The notes under the pieces were generated by a model. It was not told where the DNA came from. It ran no database searches and was given only the letters and a program-made list of their open reading frames with translations. From positions 1-26,590 of the forward strand of contig JAEXFV010000102.1 of assembly GCA_023451115.1 (NCBI GenBank): 26,590 nt of DNA, in the 5' to 3' direction. The position numbers and the translations under genes are program-made. Of this stretch, positions 7,246-15,400 are shown one piece after another (position 1 is the first letter of the stretch; each line of letters begins with the position of its first letter). This DNA comes from Bacillota bacterium. GTDB taxonomy: Bacteria; Bacillota; Clostridia; Christensenellales; CAG-138.

Positions 7246-7677
7246 ATGGCATATTCAGACCGGGAGCTTTTGGCGAGACTGATACAATGTGAGGCTGGCG
7301 GCGAAGGGGATAACGGCATGCGGGCAGTGGCCAGCGTGGTCATGAACCGGGTGCGGGCAACCGAAGGGGAATATTCTCGTGTCAGCCAGGGCGGCAATTT
7401 ACGTAACATTGTTTACCAATCGCGCCAGTTTGAATGCGCTTTGGATGATAACCAGGGGCAAAACATCTATAACATGCGGCCGGAACAAATCCACTATGAT
7501 ATTGCGGATTGGGCCATTGCGGGCAACCGTTTGCCGGGGTTAGGCACGGCCTTGTGGTTTTTCAACCCTTATTCGGATACCTGCCCAGCCAATTTTCCCA
7601 CCCAGGTTGGCGCCTTTGCCGCACGAATCGGAGATCACTGCTTTTATGAGCCTACAAGTTCTTATGCCCAAACTTAA
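7246..7677 (+). CDS. cwlJ: Spore cortex-lytic hydrolase CwlJ/SleB family
   Basis: A 143-residue protein made only of the SleB/CwlJ catalytic domain (Hydrolase_2), the same size as B. subtilis CwlJ (142). The motif LLARLIQCEAGGEG carries the likely catalytic Glu16; VVMNRVR, NIVYQSRQFE and the closing LWFFNPYSDTCP ... GDHCFYEP also match CwlJ. CwlJ degrades muramic-delta-lactam-containing cortex during germination and is held in the coat. The lack of a signal peptide and of a peptidoglycan-binding domain points to CwlJ rather than SleB, which is exported and longer. GGGAGG precedes the ATG, 18 bp after the amidase stop. The next gene looks like gerQ, whose product CwlJ needs for localisation in Bacillus. 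Confidence 0.88.
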   Translation: MAYSDRELLARLIQCEAGGEGDNGMRAVASVVMNRVRATEGEYSRVSQGGNLRNIVYQSRQFECALDDNQGQNIYNMRPEQIHYDIADWAIAGNRLPGLGTALWFFNPYSDTCPANFPTQVGAFAARIGDHCFYEPTSSYAQT

Positions 7678-7707
7678 AAAGTAAACCAATAGGAGGTTCA
7701 TCGCATC

Positions 7708-8319
7708 ATGGAACAGAATAACCCAATGTTAACGTCACAAGGAGGGCCTTTCCAATACCCCACTACCCTTGGCACTACCCCCGAGCCGATTTATACCCAA
7801 TCCGGAGCTGTGGATACCCGGAGCATGCAGGAGGCTTTTTCGGCGCTAATCGGCCGGTATGTGATCTGCGAATTTTTAATTGGCACCTGCGGATTATATA
7901 CCCAGGACGGCGTCATTATCCGCGTCGGTCCCAGTTGGTTTCAGTTGTATAACGAGCAAACCGGCACCACTACCTCCTGCGATATCTACTCCCTGAAATT
8001 CATCACATTTTTCCCGGAGGGCGTACGTCCCGCTAATATGACGCCGGAACAGCGGCAAAATTATACCCAGCAAATCACCCAGATTCAGCAAGCCCGTATG
8101 CGCCCTATGGCAGGTGTGGGCACCGGGGGCAGCACATGCCCACAGGCCCAAGTACAAGGGTTTATCCATCCCATGCTGGACACCCTGCAGCCAAGCATGC
8201 CCAATACAGAACCCCGTATGCAGACAACGCCTCCCCCAATGGTTGCAACCAGGCCTGCAACCGCCAGCCGCGTTCCTGCAGAGGAACCTAATATCCCTAT
8301 TATGGTAATCCTGGAATAG
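7708..8319 (+). CDS. Divergent GerQ-like spore coat protein
   Basis: A 203-residue, Gln/Pro/Met-rich protein without signal peptide. The flanks are low in complexity, but residues 44-103 form a folded-looking core (LIGRYVICEFLIG ... DGVIIRVGPSWFQLYNEQTG ... DIYSLKFITFF). This matches the GerQ core in layout: a short beta segment, a variable turn, a G-V-I strand, a loop ending in a residue-T-G/S-G turn, then an I-Y-L-x-x-I-x-F strand. GerQ anchors CwlJ in the Bacillus spore coat and follows cwlJ in B. subtilis, as here. The assignment rests on that order plus weak similarity. Unlike Bacillus GerQ, which is cross-linked through N-terminal lysines, this protein has only one Lys (residue 97). AGGAGG lies 11 nt before the ATG. 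Confidence 0.6.
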   Translation: MEQNNPMLTSQGGPFQYPTTLGTTPEPIYTQSGAVDTRSMQEAFSALIGRYVICEFLIGTCGLYTQDGVIIRVGPSWFQLYNEQTGTTTSCDIYSLKFITFFPEGVRPANMTPEQRQNYTQQITQIQQARMRPMAGVGTGGSTCPQAQVQGFIHPMLDTLQPSMPNTEPRMQTTPPPMVATRPATASRVPAEEPNIPIMVILE

Positions 8320-8321
8320 CA

Positions 8322-8349
8322 AAAAGGGGCGGCACCTGCCGCCCCTTTT
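8322..8349. terminator. Bidirectional terminator between gerQ-like gene and htpG
   Basis: A perfect 13-bp stem (AAAAGGGGCGGCA with its complement) and a 2-nt loop, with A and T runs on opposite sides. It begins 2 bp after the gerQ-like stop and about 20 bp beyond the htpG stop, so it ends both convergent transcripts. Confidence 0.9.
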
Positions 8350-8371
8350 CAATGTTTGCAAAGGTATTAAT

Positions 8372-10258
8372 TTATTCTCCCATCAGGCTGCAAATTGCGT
8401 TGGCATATGCGGCCGGATCTTCCGGCAAAATGCCTTCAATCAGCAAGGCTTGGTTATATAGTATTTCCCCATAGGCCTTGAGTTTCTCCTGATCCACATC
8501 ATATAAACGACACAATGTGGCAAACACGGGATGTTCCGGGTTCAACTCCAACACCCGTTTGGCTTTCACCTTTTCCTCTACCGGCATGGCGTTTAACACC
8601 TTTTCCATCTCAATGGACAAGGGGCCGTCTGCACTCAAACATACGGGATGGCTCTTGAGCCGGGTAGACAGCCTTACGTCTGCCACTCGGGTTTCTCCCA
8701 GGGCATCCTTTAAATAGTCCAGCATAGCTTTATGGGTTTGGGCCTGCTCCTGTGCTGCTTTCTTGTCCTCATCGCTCACCAGGTCAAGTTCTCCGCTGGT
8801 GATGGACTGGAACGGCTTCTGATCGTACTCCCGCAGCATTTGAAGAGCAAATTCGTCTACATCGTCGGTCAAGAACAACACATCATACTGCTTTTCTTTA
8901 AGCAGCTCCAGTTGGGGCAGCTGGCCAATGCGGGCCACATTATCCCCGCAGGCATAATAAATGTTTTTTTGCCCTTCCTGCATGGCGTCCACATATTCCC
9001 GAAGGGTAATAAGCTTTTCCCCTGTCATGGAATAGAACAGCAAGAGATCCTGCAGGGTTTCCTTATTTTGCCCATAACCGGCATATACCCCGTATTTCAG
9101 CTGCAAACCAAAGGCTTTGTACAGCGTTTCGTATTTCTCCCGATCGTTTTTGAGCAGGTTCTCCAGCTCATTTTTAATCTTTTTTTCGATATTCGTGGCA
9201 ATCACTTTGAGCTGCCTGTCATGCTGCAGCAGTTCCCGGGAAATATTAAGGGAAAGATCCGGGGAGTCTACCAGTCCCTTTACAAAGCTAAAATAATCCG
9301 GCAGCAAATCCGGGCACTTATCCATAATCAGGACGCCGTTAGAGTACAACTGCAATCCTTTTTCAAACTCTTTGGAATAATAGTTGTAAGGAGCCCGTGC
9401 TGGGAAGAACAGCAACGCATGATAGGATACCGTGCCTTCCGCACTGGTGTGAACCGTTTTTAAAGGCGCCTCAAAGTCAAAAAACTTATCCTGGTAGAAA
9501 CGGTCGTAATCCTCTTGCGTCAATTCGGATTTATTGCGCTTCCACAAAGGCACCATGGAATTAAGGGTTTCTACCTCAGTGTAGGTTTCATACGCCCCTT
9601 CCTCCCCTTCTTTTGGCCGGCTCTTTTCCTGCTCCATCCGGATAGGGTAGCGGATGTAATCGGAATATTTCTTGACCAGCTGAGCAATCCGGTACTGATC
9701 CAGAAATTCGGAATACTGTTCATCCTCCGTATCTTCCTTTAACTCCAGAATAATTTCCGTGCCAAAGCTCTCTTTTTCACATGACGTAACCGTAAACCCT
9801 TCTGCGCCTTCGCTTTCCCACTGCCAGGCTTCCTGTGCTCCATAAACACGGCTTTTCACCGTGATTTTCTTTGCTACCATAAAAGCCGAATAGAAACCTA
9901 CGCCAAATTGGCCGATCACGGCGGTGTCATCCGTAAGGTTGTTTTCCGATTTAAAGCGCAGCGTGCCGCTGTCTGCAATGGTACCTAGATTTTGCTCCAG
10001 CTCTTCCTTTGTCATGCCACAGCCATTGTCTACAATCCGCAATGTTTTGTTTGCTTTGTCAGCAAAAAGCTGGATTTGGAATTCATCATGGGACATGCCT
10101 GTGGTACCTTCGTTGAGTTCGCGATAATAAAGCTTATCCAAAGCGTCGCTGGCATTGGAAATCAATTCCCGTAAAAAAATTTCTTTATGGGTATAGATGG
10201 AATTTACCATGAGGTCTAAAATCCGTTTGGATTCGGTCTGAAATTGTTGCAACGCCAT
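8372..10258 (-). CDS. htpG: Molecular chaperone HtpG (Hsp90)
   Basis: A 628-residue Hsp90 chaperone, normal length. The N-terminal GHKL ATPase shows LRELISNASDALDKL, DNGCGMTKEEL and GQFGVGFYSAFMVA. The middle domain has NYYSKEFEKGLQLYSNGVLI and SLNISRELLQHDRQLKVI with the catalytic Arg. The C-terminal dimerisation part ends near LLIEGILPEDPAAYANAICSLMGE. It refolds or stabilises client proteins with ATP. The ATG at 10258 was chosen because AAGGG lies 8 nt before it and the protein then begins MALQQFQTESKRILDLM as in relatives; an ATG two codons earlier is too close to that site. A perfect CIRCE operator and a sigma-A promoter precede it, so HrcA heat-shock control is predicted. It is monocistronic. 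Confidence 0.96.
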   Translation of the reverse strand: MALQQFQTESKRILDLMVNSIYTHKEIFLRELISNASDALDKLYYRELNEGTTGMSHDEFQIQLFADKANKTLRIVDNGCGMTKEELEQNLGTIADSGTLRFKSENNLTDDTAVIGQFGVGFYSAFMVAKKITVKSRVYGAQEAWQWESEGAEGFTVTSCEKESFGTEIILELKEDTEDEQYSEFLDQYRIAQLVKKYSDYIRYPIRMEQEKSRPKEGEEGAYETYTEVETLNSMVPLWKRNKSELTQEDYDRFYQDKFFDFEAPLKTVHTSAEGTVSYHALLFFPARAPYNYYSKEFEKGLQLYSNGVLIMDKCPDLLPDYFSFVKGLVDSPDLSLNISRELLQHDRQLKVIATNIEKKIKNELENLLKNDREKYETLYKAFGLQLKYGVYAGYGQNKETLQDLLLFYSMTGEKLITLREYVDAMQEGQKNIYYACGDNVARIGQLPQLELLKEKQYDVLFLTDDVDEFALQMLREYDQKPFQSITSGELDLVSDEDKKAAQEQAQTHKAMLDYLKDALGETRVADVRLSTRLKSHPVCLSADGPLSIEMEKVLNAMPVEEKVKAKRVLELNPEHPVFATLCRLYDVDQEKLKAYGEILYNQALLIEGILPEDPAAYANAICSLMGE

Positions 10259-10281
10259 TGTCATCACCCTTATCATGAATA

Positions 10282-10308
10282 TTAGCACTCTATTAGTTAG
10301 AGTGCTAA
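10282..10308. promoter_or_regulatory. CIRCE operator (HrcA binding site) of htpG
   Basis: TTAGCACTC and GAGTGCTAA separated by exactly 9 nt: a perfect match to the CIRCE consensus. It begins 24 bp upstream of the htpG ATG and covers the predicted transcription start, so HrcA binding should block htpG transcription and also lie in the mRNA leader. Confidence 0.95.
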
Positions 10309-10313
10309 TATTG

Positions 10314-10341
10314 ATTATAGCGTCTTCCTTATAAAATGCAA
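10314..10341 (-). promoter_or_regulatory. Sigma-A promoter of htpG
   Basis: On the minus strand TTGCAT (10336-10341) and consensus TATAAT (10314-10319) are 16 nt apart, immediately upstream of the CIRCE element. Start is expected around 10307, inside CIRCE. Confidence 0.75.
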
Positions 10342-10594
10342 TAGTCCCTTCCAATTCTAATTACCAGAATTCATGACTTTTTAGCGAAAAATAGCGTTTT
10401 TACGAATTACTGCTTTCATCTTTTAGTTTTTAAAAAAGCCAAAACAGAAAATTCAACTTTATTACGTGGGAATTTTAAAATAAGTTTGTTCTGTGACCAA
10501 TTTGAGGTCAAAATGTGAGTGTTGCGTGATAAAATTCAAATATAAGGAAAATATAGATACAGGCAAGCTATTTTAATGAAAGGGGAAACGATTG
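10342..10594. other. A+T-rich intergenic region between htpG and beta-helix gene
   Basis: No gene is visible. It is rich in A and T runs and lies between two divergent genes. An inverted repeat TGACC-N7-GGTCA (10494-10510) could be an operator for the beta-helix gene. TATA-like boxes near 10540-10555 have no convincing -35 partner, so the promoter was not assigned. Confidence 0.4.
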
Positions 10595-12373
10595 ATGAAA
10601 CGTAGGCGGATATTAACTTTGGTGGCAGCTTGGCTACTGGCATTGGCATTGTGCACCAATGCTCTGGCAGCGGAGTACAATGTATCCGACGTAGCAGAGT
10701 TGCGTGACGCAGTGAATAACAGCGTTGATGGCGATACCATTCGTTTGGCACAGGGAGAATATGTGCTTTACGATGGCGATGGCGATGGTGTTGAGGATAC
10801 TGGCGCAGGCGCATTGGAAATTAAAACGGGCATTACCATCCAGGGCGCCCAGGATGAAAGCGGCAATGCAACCTCAACCATTGCAGTGAAGCGCAATGAA
10901 GGCACAGGAGAACAGTTCAATATCCGGGTGGACGCTTCCGAGATGACGGATGCAAGTGGAGATGTGACAATTGTAGGCATTATCATCCGCAATGACGGCA
11001 CCCCTTATATGGTGGAAGTTTCTGACACCAACGAAAGCGAAAACCAAGTTATCCTCAAAGAAGTGGAATTTGTTTACACGGATGAGGAGGGGCAAAACCG
11101 ACATGATCCTTTCGCGGCCATTGACATTAACGGCGATTATTGTCGGGCCATTGAAACCGGGGATGGGGATTTGGTTTATGCCTTCGACGTAGTGCTGGAG
11201 GACTGTACATTTAACGAAGCCCTTGGCGGAGCTTCTTATTCTGTTGCCATTGATGCGAATAAGGGGAACAATACGGATAAGCGGGTTGTAGATGAAAGCA
11301 AGAACAGTTCCTTAACCATCACTGGCACGGAATTCAAAGGCGCCAGCCACAATGTGTATGCAACACGCAGCGATAGTACGGACCTTTACATCGGCGGTGA
11401 AGGGGAAGGCGACGGCAACACTTTCTCAGGCCGGGGCGTAGGTATCTTTTTCAACCTGACTGATGATAACCAGGTTGAGATCATCGGCAATAATTTTGAC
11501 AAAACAGGAATGGCGCTGAGCGGCTCTCTGAAAGACGGCCGCACCCAGGTGAATGATGAACAGCAGCATATCATCAAAGACAACGATTTTAGCGGGGAAG
11601 ACATCAACATGGGCATCACCAACAAGGAAATCGAGGTGCTTTGGTTCCCCGGACACGCCAACCTGGAAGACAATACTCTGGATGGCCAAAATAATAACAC
11701 CACCAACCAGACCGATGGGGACACCCGTTTTTTGACCTCATATTGGGGCGCTAACAAAAACGTGATTATGCTAACGGATTTTGACCTTGACACCAAAGTG
11801 ATGCGTTTTGCCGTTGGCGACACTGGCGCAGAAAAGGCCCGTTCCGTAGGAATTACCTATGCGCCTGCCTATGCTGAGGACGAGGCGAACCGCGAATTAA
11901 CGCCCACCGGAACCTCCACCAACTATGCTACCGTGGCCCGGGCGGAAGCCATTACCCGCTGGTATAGCAGCGATCCTTCTGTCGCTACTGTGGACCCGGC
12001 CACCGGCCTGGTTACCCCTGTTGGCCCTGGCCAATGTTATGTATACGCGGTTGTAGGCGGCGGCACAGAGGCTGCTCTCAATGCGGACGGCACCTTCAGC
12101 AACCTGCTGGATAACGGCCAATACAAGGCCTGTTTGGTGGTTATCCCCGAAGAAGAGGAAGAAGAAGATCCTCCTTTCCGGCCTGAACGTCCCGACGACG
12201 ATCCCGAAGAGGAGATTCCCCTCTCCCCCGTTACTCCTCAGCCAGATGAAAATGGAGAAATCCCTCTGGGCGTTCCCATGACAGGCGATTCCACCAACCA
12301 ACGGATGTTAGCCGGCATTTCGTTTATCCTGGCTGCCCTGGCAACTTTATGGGCATTAAAACGGCGTGCGTAA
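10595..12373 (+). CDS. Secreted beta-helix/Ig-like surface protein with sortase-like tail
   Basis: A 592-residue exported protein. Residues 1-26 are a signal peptide (basic MKRRR, hydrophobic core, ALAA cleavage site). From about 30 to 400 it shows repeated short strands typical of a right-handed beta-helix as in pectate-lyase-like proteins, starting with the VSDVAELRDAVNNSVDGDTIRL entry and including many N/D-G-N turns. Residues about 425-505 look like a bacterial Ig-like (Big_2) domain (WYSSDPSVATVDPATGLV). An acidic Pro/Glu linker follows, then VPMTGD (about 560-565), a hydrophobic helix and KRRA: a cell-wall sorting signal with Val for the usual Leu. No catalytic motif was seen. The ATG at 10595 has AAGGGG upstream. 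It appears to be a single-gene unit. Confidence 0.8.
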   Translation: MKRRRILTLVAAWLLALALCTNALAAEYNVSDVAELRDAVNNSVDGDTIRLAQGEYVLYDGDGDGVEDTGAGALEIKTGITIQGAQDESGNATSTIAVKRNEGTGEQFNIRVDASEMTDASGDVTIVGIIIRNDGTPYMVEVSDTNESENQVILKEVEFVYTDEEGQNRHDPFAAIDINGDYCRAIETGDGDLVYAFDVVLEDCTFNEALGGASYSVAIDANKGNNTDKRVVDESKNSSLTITGTEFKGASHNVYATRSDSTDLYIGGEGEGDGNTFSGRGVGIFFNLTDDNQVEIIGNNFDKTGMALSGSLKDGRTQVNDEQQHIIKDNDFSGEDINMGITNKEIEVLWFPGHANLEDNTLDGQNNNTTNQTDGDTRFLTSYWGANKNVIMLTDFDLDTKVMRFAVGDTGAEKARSVGITYAPAYAEDEANRELTPTGTSTNYATVARAEAITRWYSSDPSVATVDPATGLVTPVGPGQCYVYAVVGGGTEAALNADGTFSNLLDNGQYKACLVVIPEEEEEEDPPFRPERPDDDPEEEIPLSPVTPQPDENGEIPLGVPMTGDSTNQRMLAGISFILAALATLWALKRRA

Positions 12374-12459
12374 GCAGTGGGGCCAAATTTCCTAAATCTG
12401 ATACGGGATTTTGCTAAATTTCCCAGCCTTTTATCCTAAGGGATACTGCTGATAGGCAG

Positions 12460-12490
12460 AAAAAGTAGCCTTAAAAAGGCTACTTTTTTT
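12460..12490 (+). terminator. Rho-independent terminator after the beta-helix gene
   Basis: A 13-bp stem (AAAAAGTAGCCTT with AAGGCTACTTTTT) and a 3-nt loop, followed by more T. It lies about 90 bp after the stop codon and isolates the gene from the ftsH operon. Confidence 0.88.
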
Positions 12491-12536
12491 ATTACGGCTT
12501 TTTTGTGAAAGAAACAGGGATATTCTCCGTCCTTTC

Positions 12537-12564
12537 TTGACAAGCTACAACCCGGGTTTATACT
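12537..12564 (+). promoter_or_regulatory. Sigma-A promoter of the ftsH operon
   Basis: Consensus TTGACA (12537-12542) and TATACT (12559-12564) with a 16-nt spacer. The expected start near 12571 leaves a leader of about 119 nt before the ftsH ATG. No regulatory element was recognised in that leader. Confidence 0.75.
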
Positions 12565-12689
12565 AAATGTAAGAGGATAAACCAGGAATAAAACCTGGGC
12601 CTTTGCAAGCCTTGGCGAATCTTGTAAGTCATTTTGATCCATGGGGCTTGGCATAACCATACATCTATTATTTGATGGGAGGCGGCAGT

Positions 12690-14516
12690 ATGCAAGAGCA
12701 TAAAACCCCCAAGAAACCTTTGTTTTATTATGCGATCATGTCCTTTTTAATTCTAATGGTGTTGAACACTCTGGTATTTCCCCTATTTATGGGTCAGCAA
12801 GTCGTCAGCACTGATTACACCACTTTCCTCAATCAGCTGCAAGAGGGCAAAGTTGCTAAAATACAGGTTGAGGACGAGGAAATCTACTTCGAAGGCCAAA
12901 ACGATAAAGGCCAGCCCCAAGTATATGTTACCGGCCTTTGGGAGGATATGACCACCCTCTATGGCCGCATCCAGGCTGCAGGCAATATCGACAGCGCCAG
13001 CCGGGTGGTGCCGGAAGAAACTTCCCCATTGCTTTCCTTCCTTCTCACGTGGATTATCCCTATTCTTATCTTTACGTTGCTGGGCAGGGTGCTGATGGGA
13101 AATCTGCAAAAGCGGATGGGCGGCCCCAACGCCATGCAATTTGGCAAATCAAACGCAAAAATTTATGTGCAGGCGCAAACCGGCAAGTCCTTTGCCGATG
13201 TAGCCGGGCAGGACGAGGCCAAAGAAGCCCTCAAAGAAATTGTGGACTTTTTGCATGACCCCGGAAAATATCGGGAAATTGGCGCAAAATTGCCCAAGGG
13301 CGCTTTGCTTGTGGGCCCTCCGGGCACTGGCAAAACCTTGCTGGCTCAAGCCGTGGCAGGAGAGGCGCAGGTGCCTTTCTTCTCTATCTCCGGCTCAGAA
13401 TTTGTTGAGATGTTCGTAGGTATGGGCGCCGCTAAAGTGCGTGACCTGTTCCAGCAGGCCAATGAAAAAGCCCCTTGCATTGTGTTTATTGATGAAATTG
13501 ACACCATTGGCAAATCCCGGGACGGCTCCGGTTTAGGCGGCAATGATGAACGGGAACAAACCCTGAACCAGCTGCTAACGGAAATGGACGGCTTTGATGG
13601 TACAAAAGGCGTGGTTATTTTAGCTGCTACCAACCGTCCGGACAGTCTGGACAAGGCCCTGCTGCGCCCCGGCCGGTTTGACAGGCGCATCCCCGTTGAG
13701 CTTCCCGACCTGGCAGGCCGTGAAGCGATTCTCACGGTACACGCAAAGAATGTTAAAATGAGCGGGCAAATCGATCTGAATGCCATTGCCAGGGCAACTG
13801 CAGGCGCTTCCGGCGCAGACCTGGCGAACGTCATCAATGAGGCTGCTTTGCGCGCTGTGCGTTGCGGCAGGCAAGAGGTGCAGCAATCGGATCTGGAAGA
13901 AAGCGTAGAAGTAGTTATCGCTGGCTATCAACGGAAAAACGCGGTGATTTCCCCCAAAGAGAAAGAGATTGTGGCATATCACGAAATCGGCCATGCATTG
14001 GTGGCCGCCTGCCAAAGCGACAGCGCCCCTGTGCATAAAATCACCATTGTGCCCCGTACTTCCGGCGCATTGGGATACACCATGCAGGTAGACGAAGGGG
14101 AGCATAACCTGATGACTCGGGAAGAAATCTTTAATAAAATAGCCACTTTTACCGGTGGGCGTGCAGCGGAAGAGTTGATTTATGGCTCCTACACTTCGGG
14201 TGCATCCAACGACATTGAGCAGGCCACGAAGCTGGCCCGTTCCATGGTAACCCGGCTGGGTATGAGCAGCGAGTTCGATATGATGGCGCTGGAAACCGTC
14301 ACCAATCAGTATTTGGGCGGAGATGCCCAGCTCATGTGCTCTGCACAAACCGCCGCCAAGGTAGATGAGGAAGTTTTGGGCATCATCAAGCGGGCGCACA
14401 CCAAAGCGGTAGGCATTCTCAAAGAGCAGATGGAAAAGCTCCATGAGTTGGCCCATTATTTGCTGGAGAAGGAAACCATCACCGGAGAAGAATTCATGGA
14501 AATCCTCAAGAGGTAA
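12690..14516 (+). CDS. ftsH: ATP-dependent zinc metalloprotease FtsH
   Basis: A 608-residue membrane AAA+ protease, near the usual length. Membrane segments lie at about 12-35 and 115-137 around a small extracytoplasmic domain. The AAA+ module has Walker A GPPGTGKT (209-216), Walker B FIDEID (266-271) and the second region of homology RPGRFDR (326-332). The zinc peptidase motif is HEIGH (431-435), with Ile where Ala is most common, and Asp508 in SGASNDIEQAT is the likely third ligand. FtsH degrades misassembled membrane proteins and some regulators. The ATG at 12690 has GGGAGG 7 nt upstream; an earlier in-frame ATG overlaps that site. It opens a four-gene run with MBL, mutY and GNAT genes, each joined by a gap of 2 bp or an overlap. 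Confidence 0.95.
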   Translation: MQEHKTPKKPLFYYAIMSFLILMVLNTLVFPLFMGQQVVSTDYTTFLNQLQEGKVAKIQVEDEEIYFEGQNDKGQPQVYVTGLWEDMTTLYGRIQAAGNIDSASRVVPEETSPLLSFLLTWIIPILIFTLLGRVLMGNLQKRMGGPNAMQFGKSNAKIYVQAQTGKSFADVAGQDEAKEALKEIVDFLHDPGKYREIGAKLPKGALLVGPPGTGKTLLAQAVAGEAQVPFFSISGSEFVEMFVGMGAAKVRDLFQQANEKAPCIVFIDEIDTIGKSRDGSGLGGNDEREQTLNQLLTEMDGFDGTKGVVILAATNRPDSLDKALLRPGRFDRRIPVELPDLAGREAILTVHAKNVKMSGQIDLNAIARATAGASGADLANVINEAALRAVRCGRQEVQQSDLEESVEVVIAGYQRKNAVISPKEKEIVAYHEIGHALVAACQSDSAPVHKITIVPRTSGALGYTMQVDEGEHNLMTREEIFNKIATFTGGRAAEELIYGSYTSGASNDIEQATKLARSMVTRLGMSSEFDMMALETVTNQYLGGDAQLMCSAQTAAKVDEEVLGIIKRAHTKAVGILKEQMEKLHELAHYLLEKETITGEEFMEILKR

Positions 14517-14518
14517 GC

Positions 14519-15400
14519 ATGTACGAGCTAATCCAGGTAGGCAAACAAACCTATTATATCCAGAGCCCGGCCAAGATCGGGCTCTTTGTGGAGGAAGGCA
14601 AAAACGCCCTTTTAATTGACAGCGGTAACGATAAGGAGGCAGGGCGTAGAGTAAACCAGCACCTTATCGCCCAGAAGTGGACTTTAACCTGCATCCTCAA
14701 TACCCATTCCAATGCAGACCATATTGGGGGAAATTGTTTTTTGCAAAGCCGTACCAACTGCCAGATCCGAAGCACAGGGATGGAAAGCGCTTTTACCCGT
14801 TATCCTGTATTGGAGCCCTCCTTTTTATATGGCGGATTCCCTCCCAAAGCGCTGCGCAACAAGTTTCTCCTCGCCCAGCCCAGCCAGCCTGTCGGTGAAG
14901 CCTCTGGCGGCTTACCCCATGGGCTGGAAGTATTCCCCTTACCCGGGCACTATTTTGATATGTTAGGGGTGCGCACGCCTGACGATGTGGTTTTCCTTGC
15001 AGACGCTTTAAACGGAGCGCATATTATCCAGAAATATCATGTCAGCTTTCTTTACGATATCAAGGCGCAGTTTCAGACCTTAAATGCTATCGAGGAAATG
15101 GAAGCCGCTCTCTTTATTCCCTCCCATGGGGAACCGGCAACAGATATCCGGCCGCTGGTGAAAGCCAACCGGGATAAGATGCTGGAAATTATCGATCTGC
15201 TCCTTTCCATTTGCCGGGAACCTGCCAGCGCGGAGGATGTGCTGTCCAGCGTATTCCGCCATTATGATTTGCATATGGATTTTAACCAGTATGTGTTGGT
15301 GGGCAGCACCCTGCGTTCTTACCTGGCTTACCTATTGGATGAAGGGCAACTGGCAGCCGAATTTTGCGACAACCGTCTGCTTTGGAGGACACTCAATTGA
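14519..15400 (+). CDS. MBL-fold metallo-hydrolase
   Basis: A 293-residue metallo-beta-lactamase-fold protein of the glyoxalase II-like branch. The metal motif is HSNADHIGG (residues 63-71), where the second His of the usual HxHxDH is Asn65; His63, Asp67 and His68 remain. Further landmarks are GLEVFPLPGHYFDMLGV, VVFLADAL and FIPSHGEP, giving the later His/Asp/His ligands, and a helical C-terminal domain. The substrate is unknown. The start follows the ftsH stop by 2 bp, using AAGAGG inside the ftsH end, and its stop overlaps the mutY start, so it is translated as part of that operon. Confidence 0.8.
   Translation: MYELIQVGKQTYYIQSPAKIGLFVEEGKNALLIDSGNDKEAGRRVNQHLIAQKWTLTCILNTHSNADHIGGNCFLQSRTNCQIRSTGMESAFTRYPVLEPSFLYGGFPPKALRNKFLLAQPSQPVGEASGGLPHGLEVFPLPGHYFDMLGVRTPDDVVFLADALNGAHIIQKYHVSFLYDIKAQFQTLNAIEEMEAALFIPSHGEPATDIRPLVKANRDKMLEIIDLLLSICREPASAEDVLSSVFRHYDLHMDFNQYVLVGSTLRSYLAYLLDEGQLAAEFCDNRLLWRTLN

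Noticed and set aside
8732..9463. A 243-codon plus-strand frame opposite htpG
   Set aside because: Antisense shadow of a certain gene; the hydrophobic look comes from mirrored Glu/Lys codons.
13620..14456. A 278-codon minus-strand frame opposite ftsH
   Set aside because: It lies wholly inside ftsH, is Cys/His/Gly-rich without family-like motifs, and has no ribosome site.
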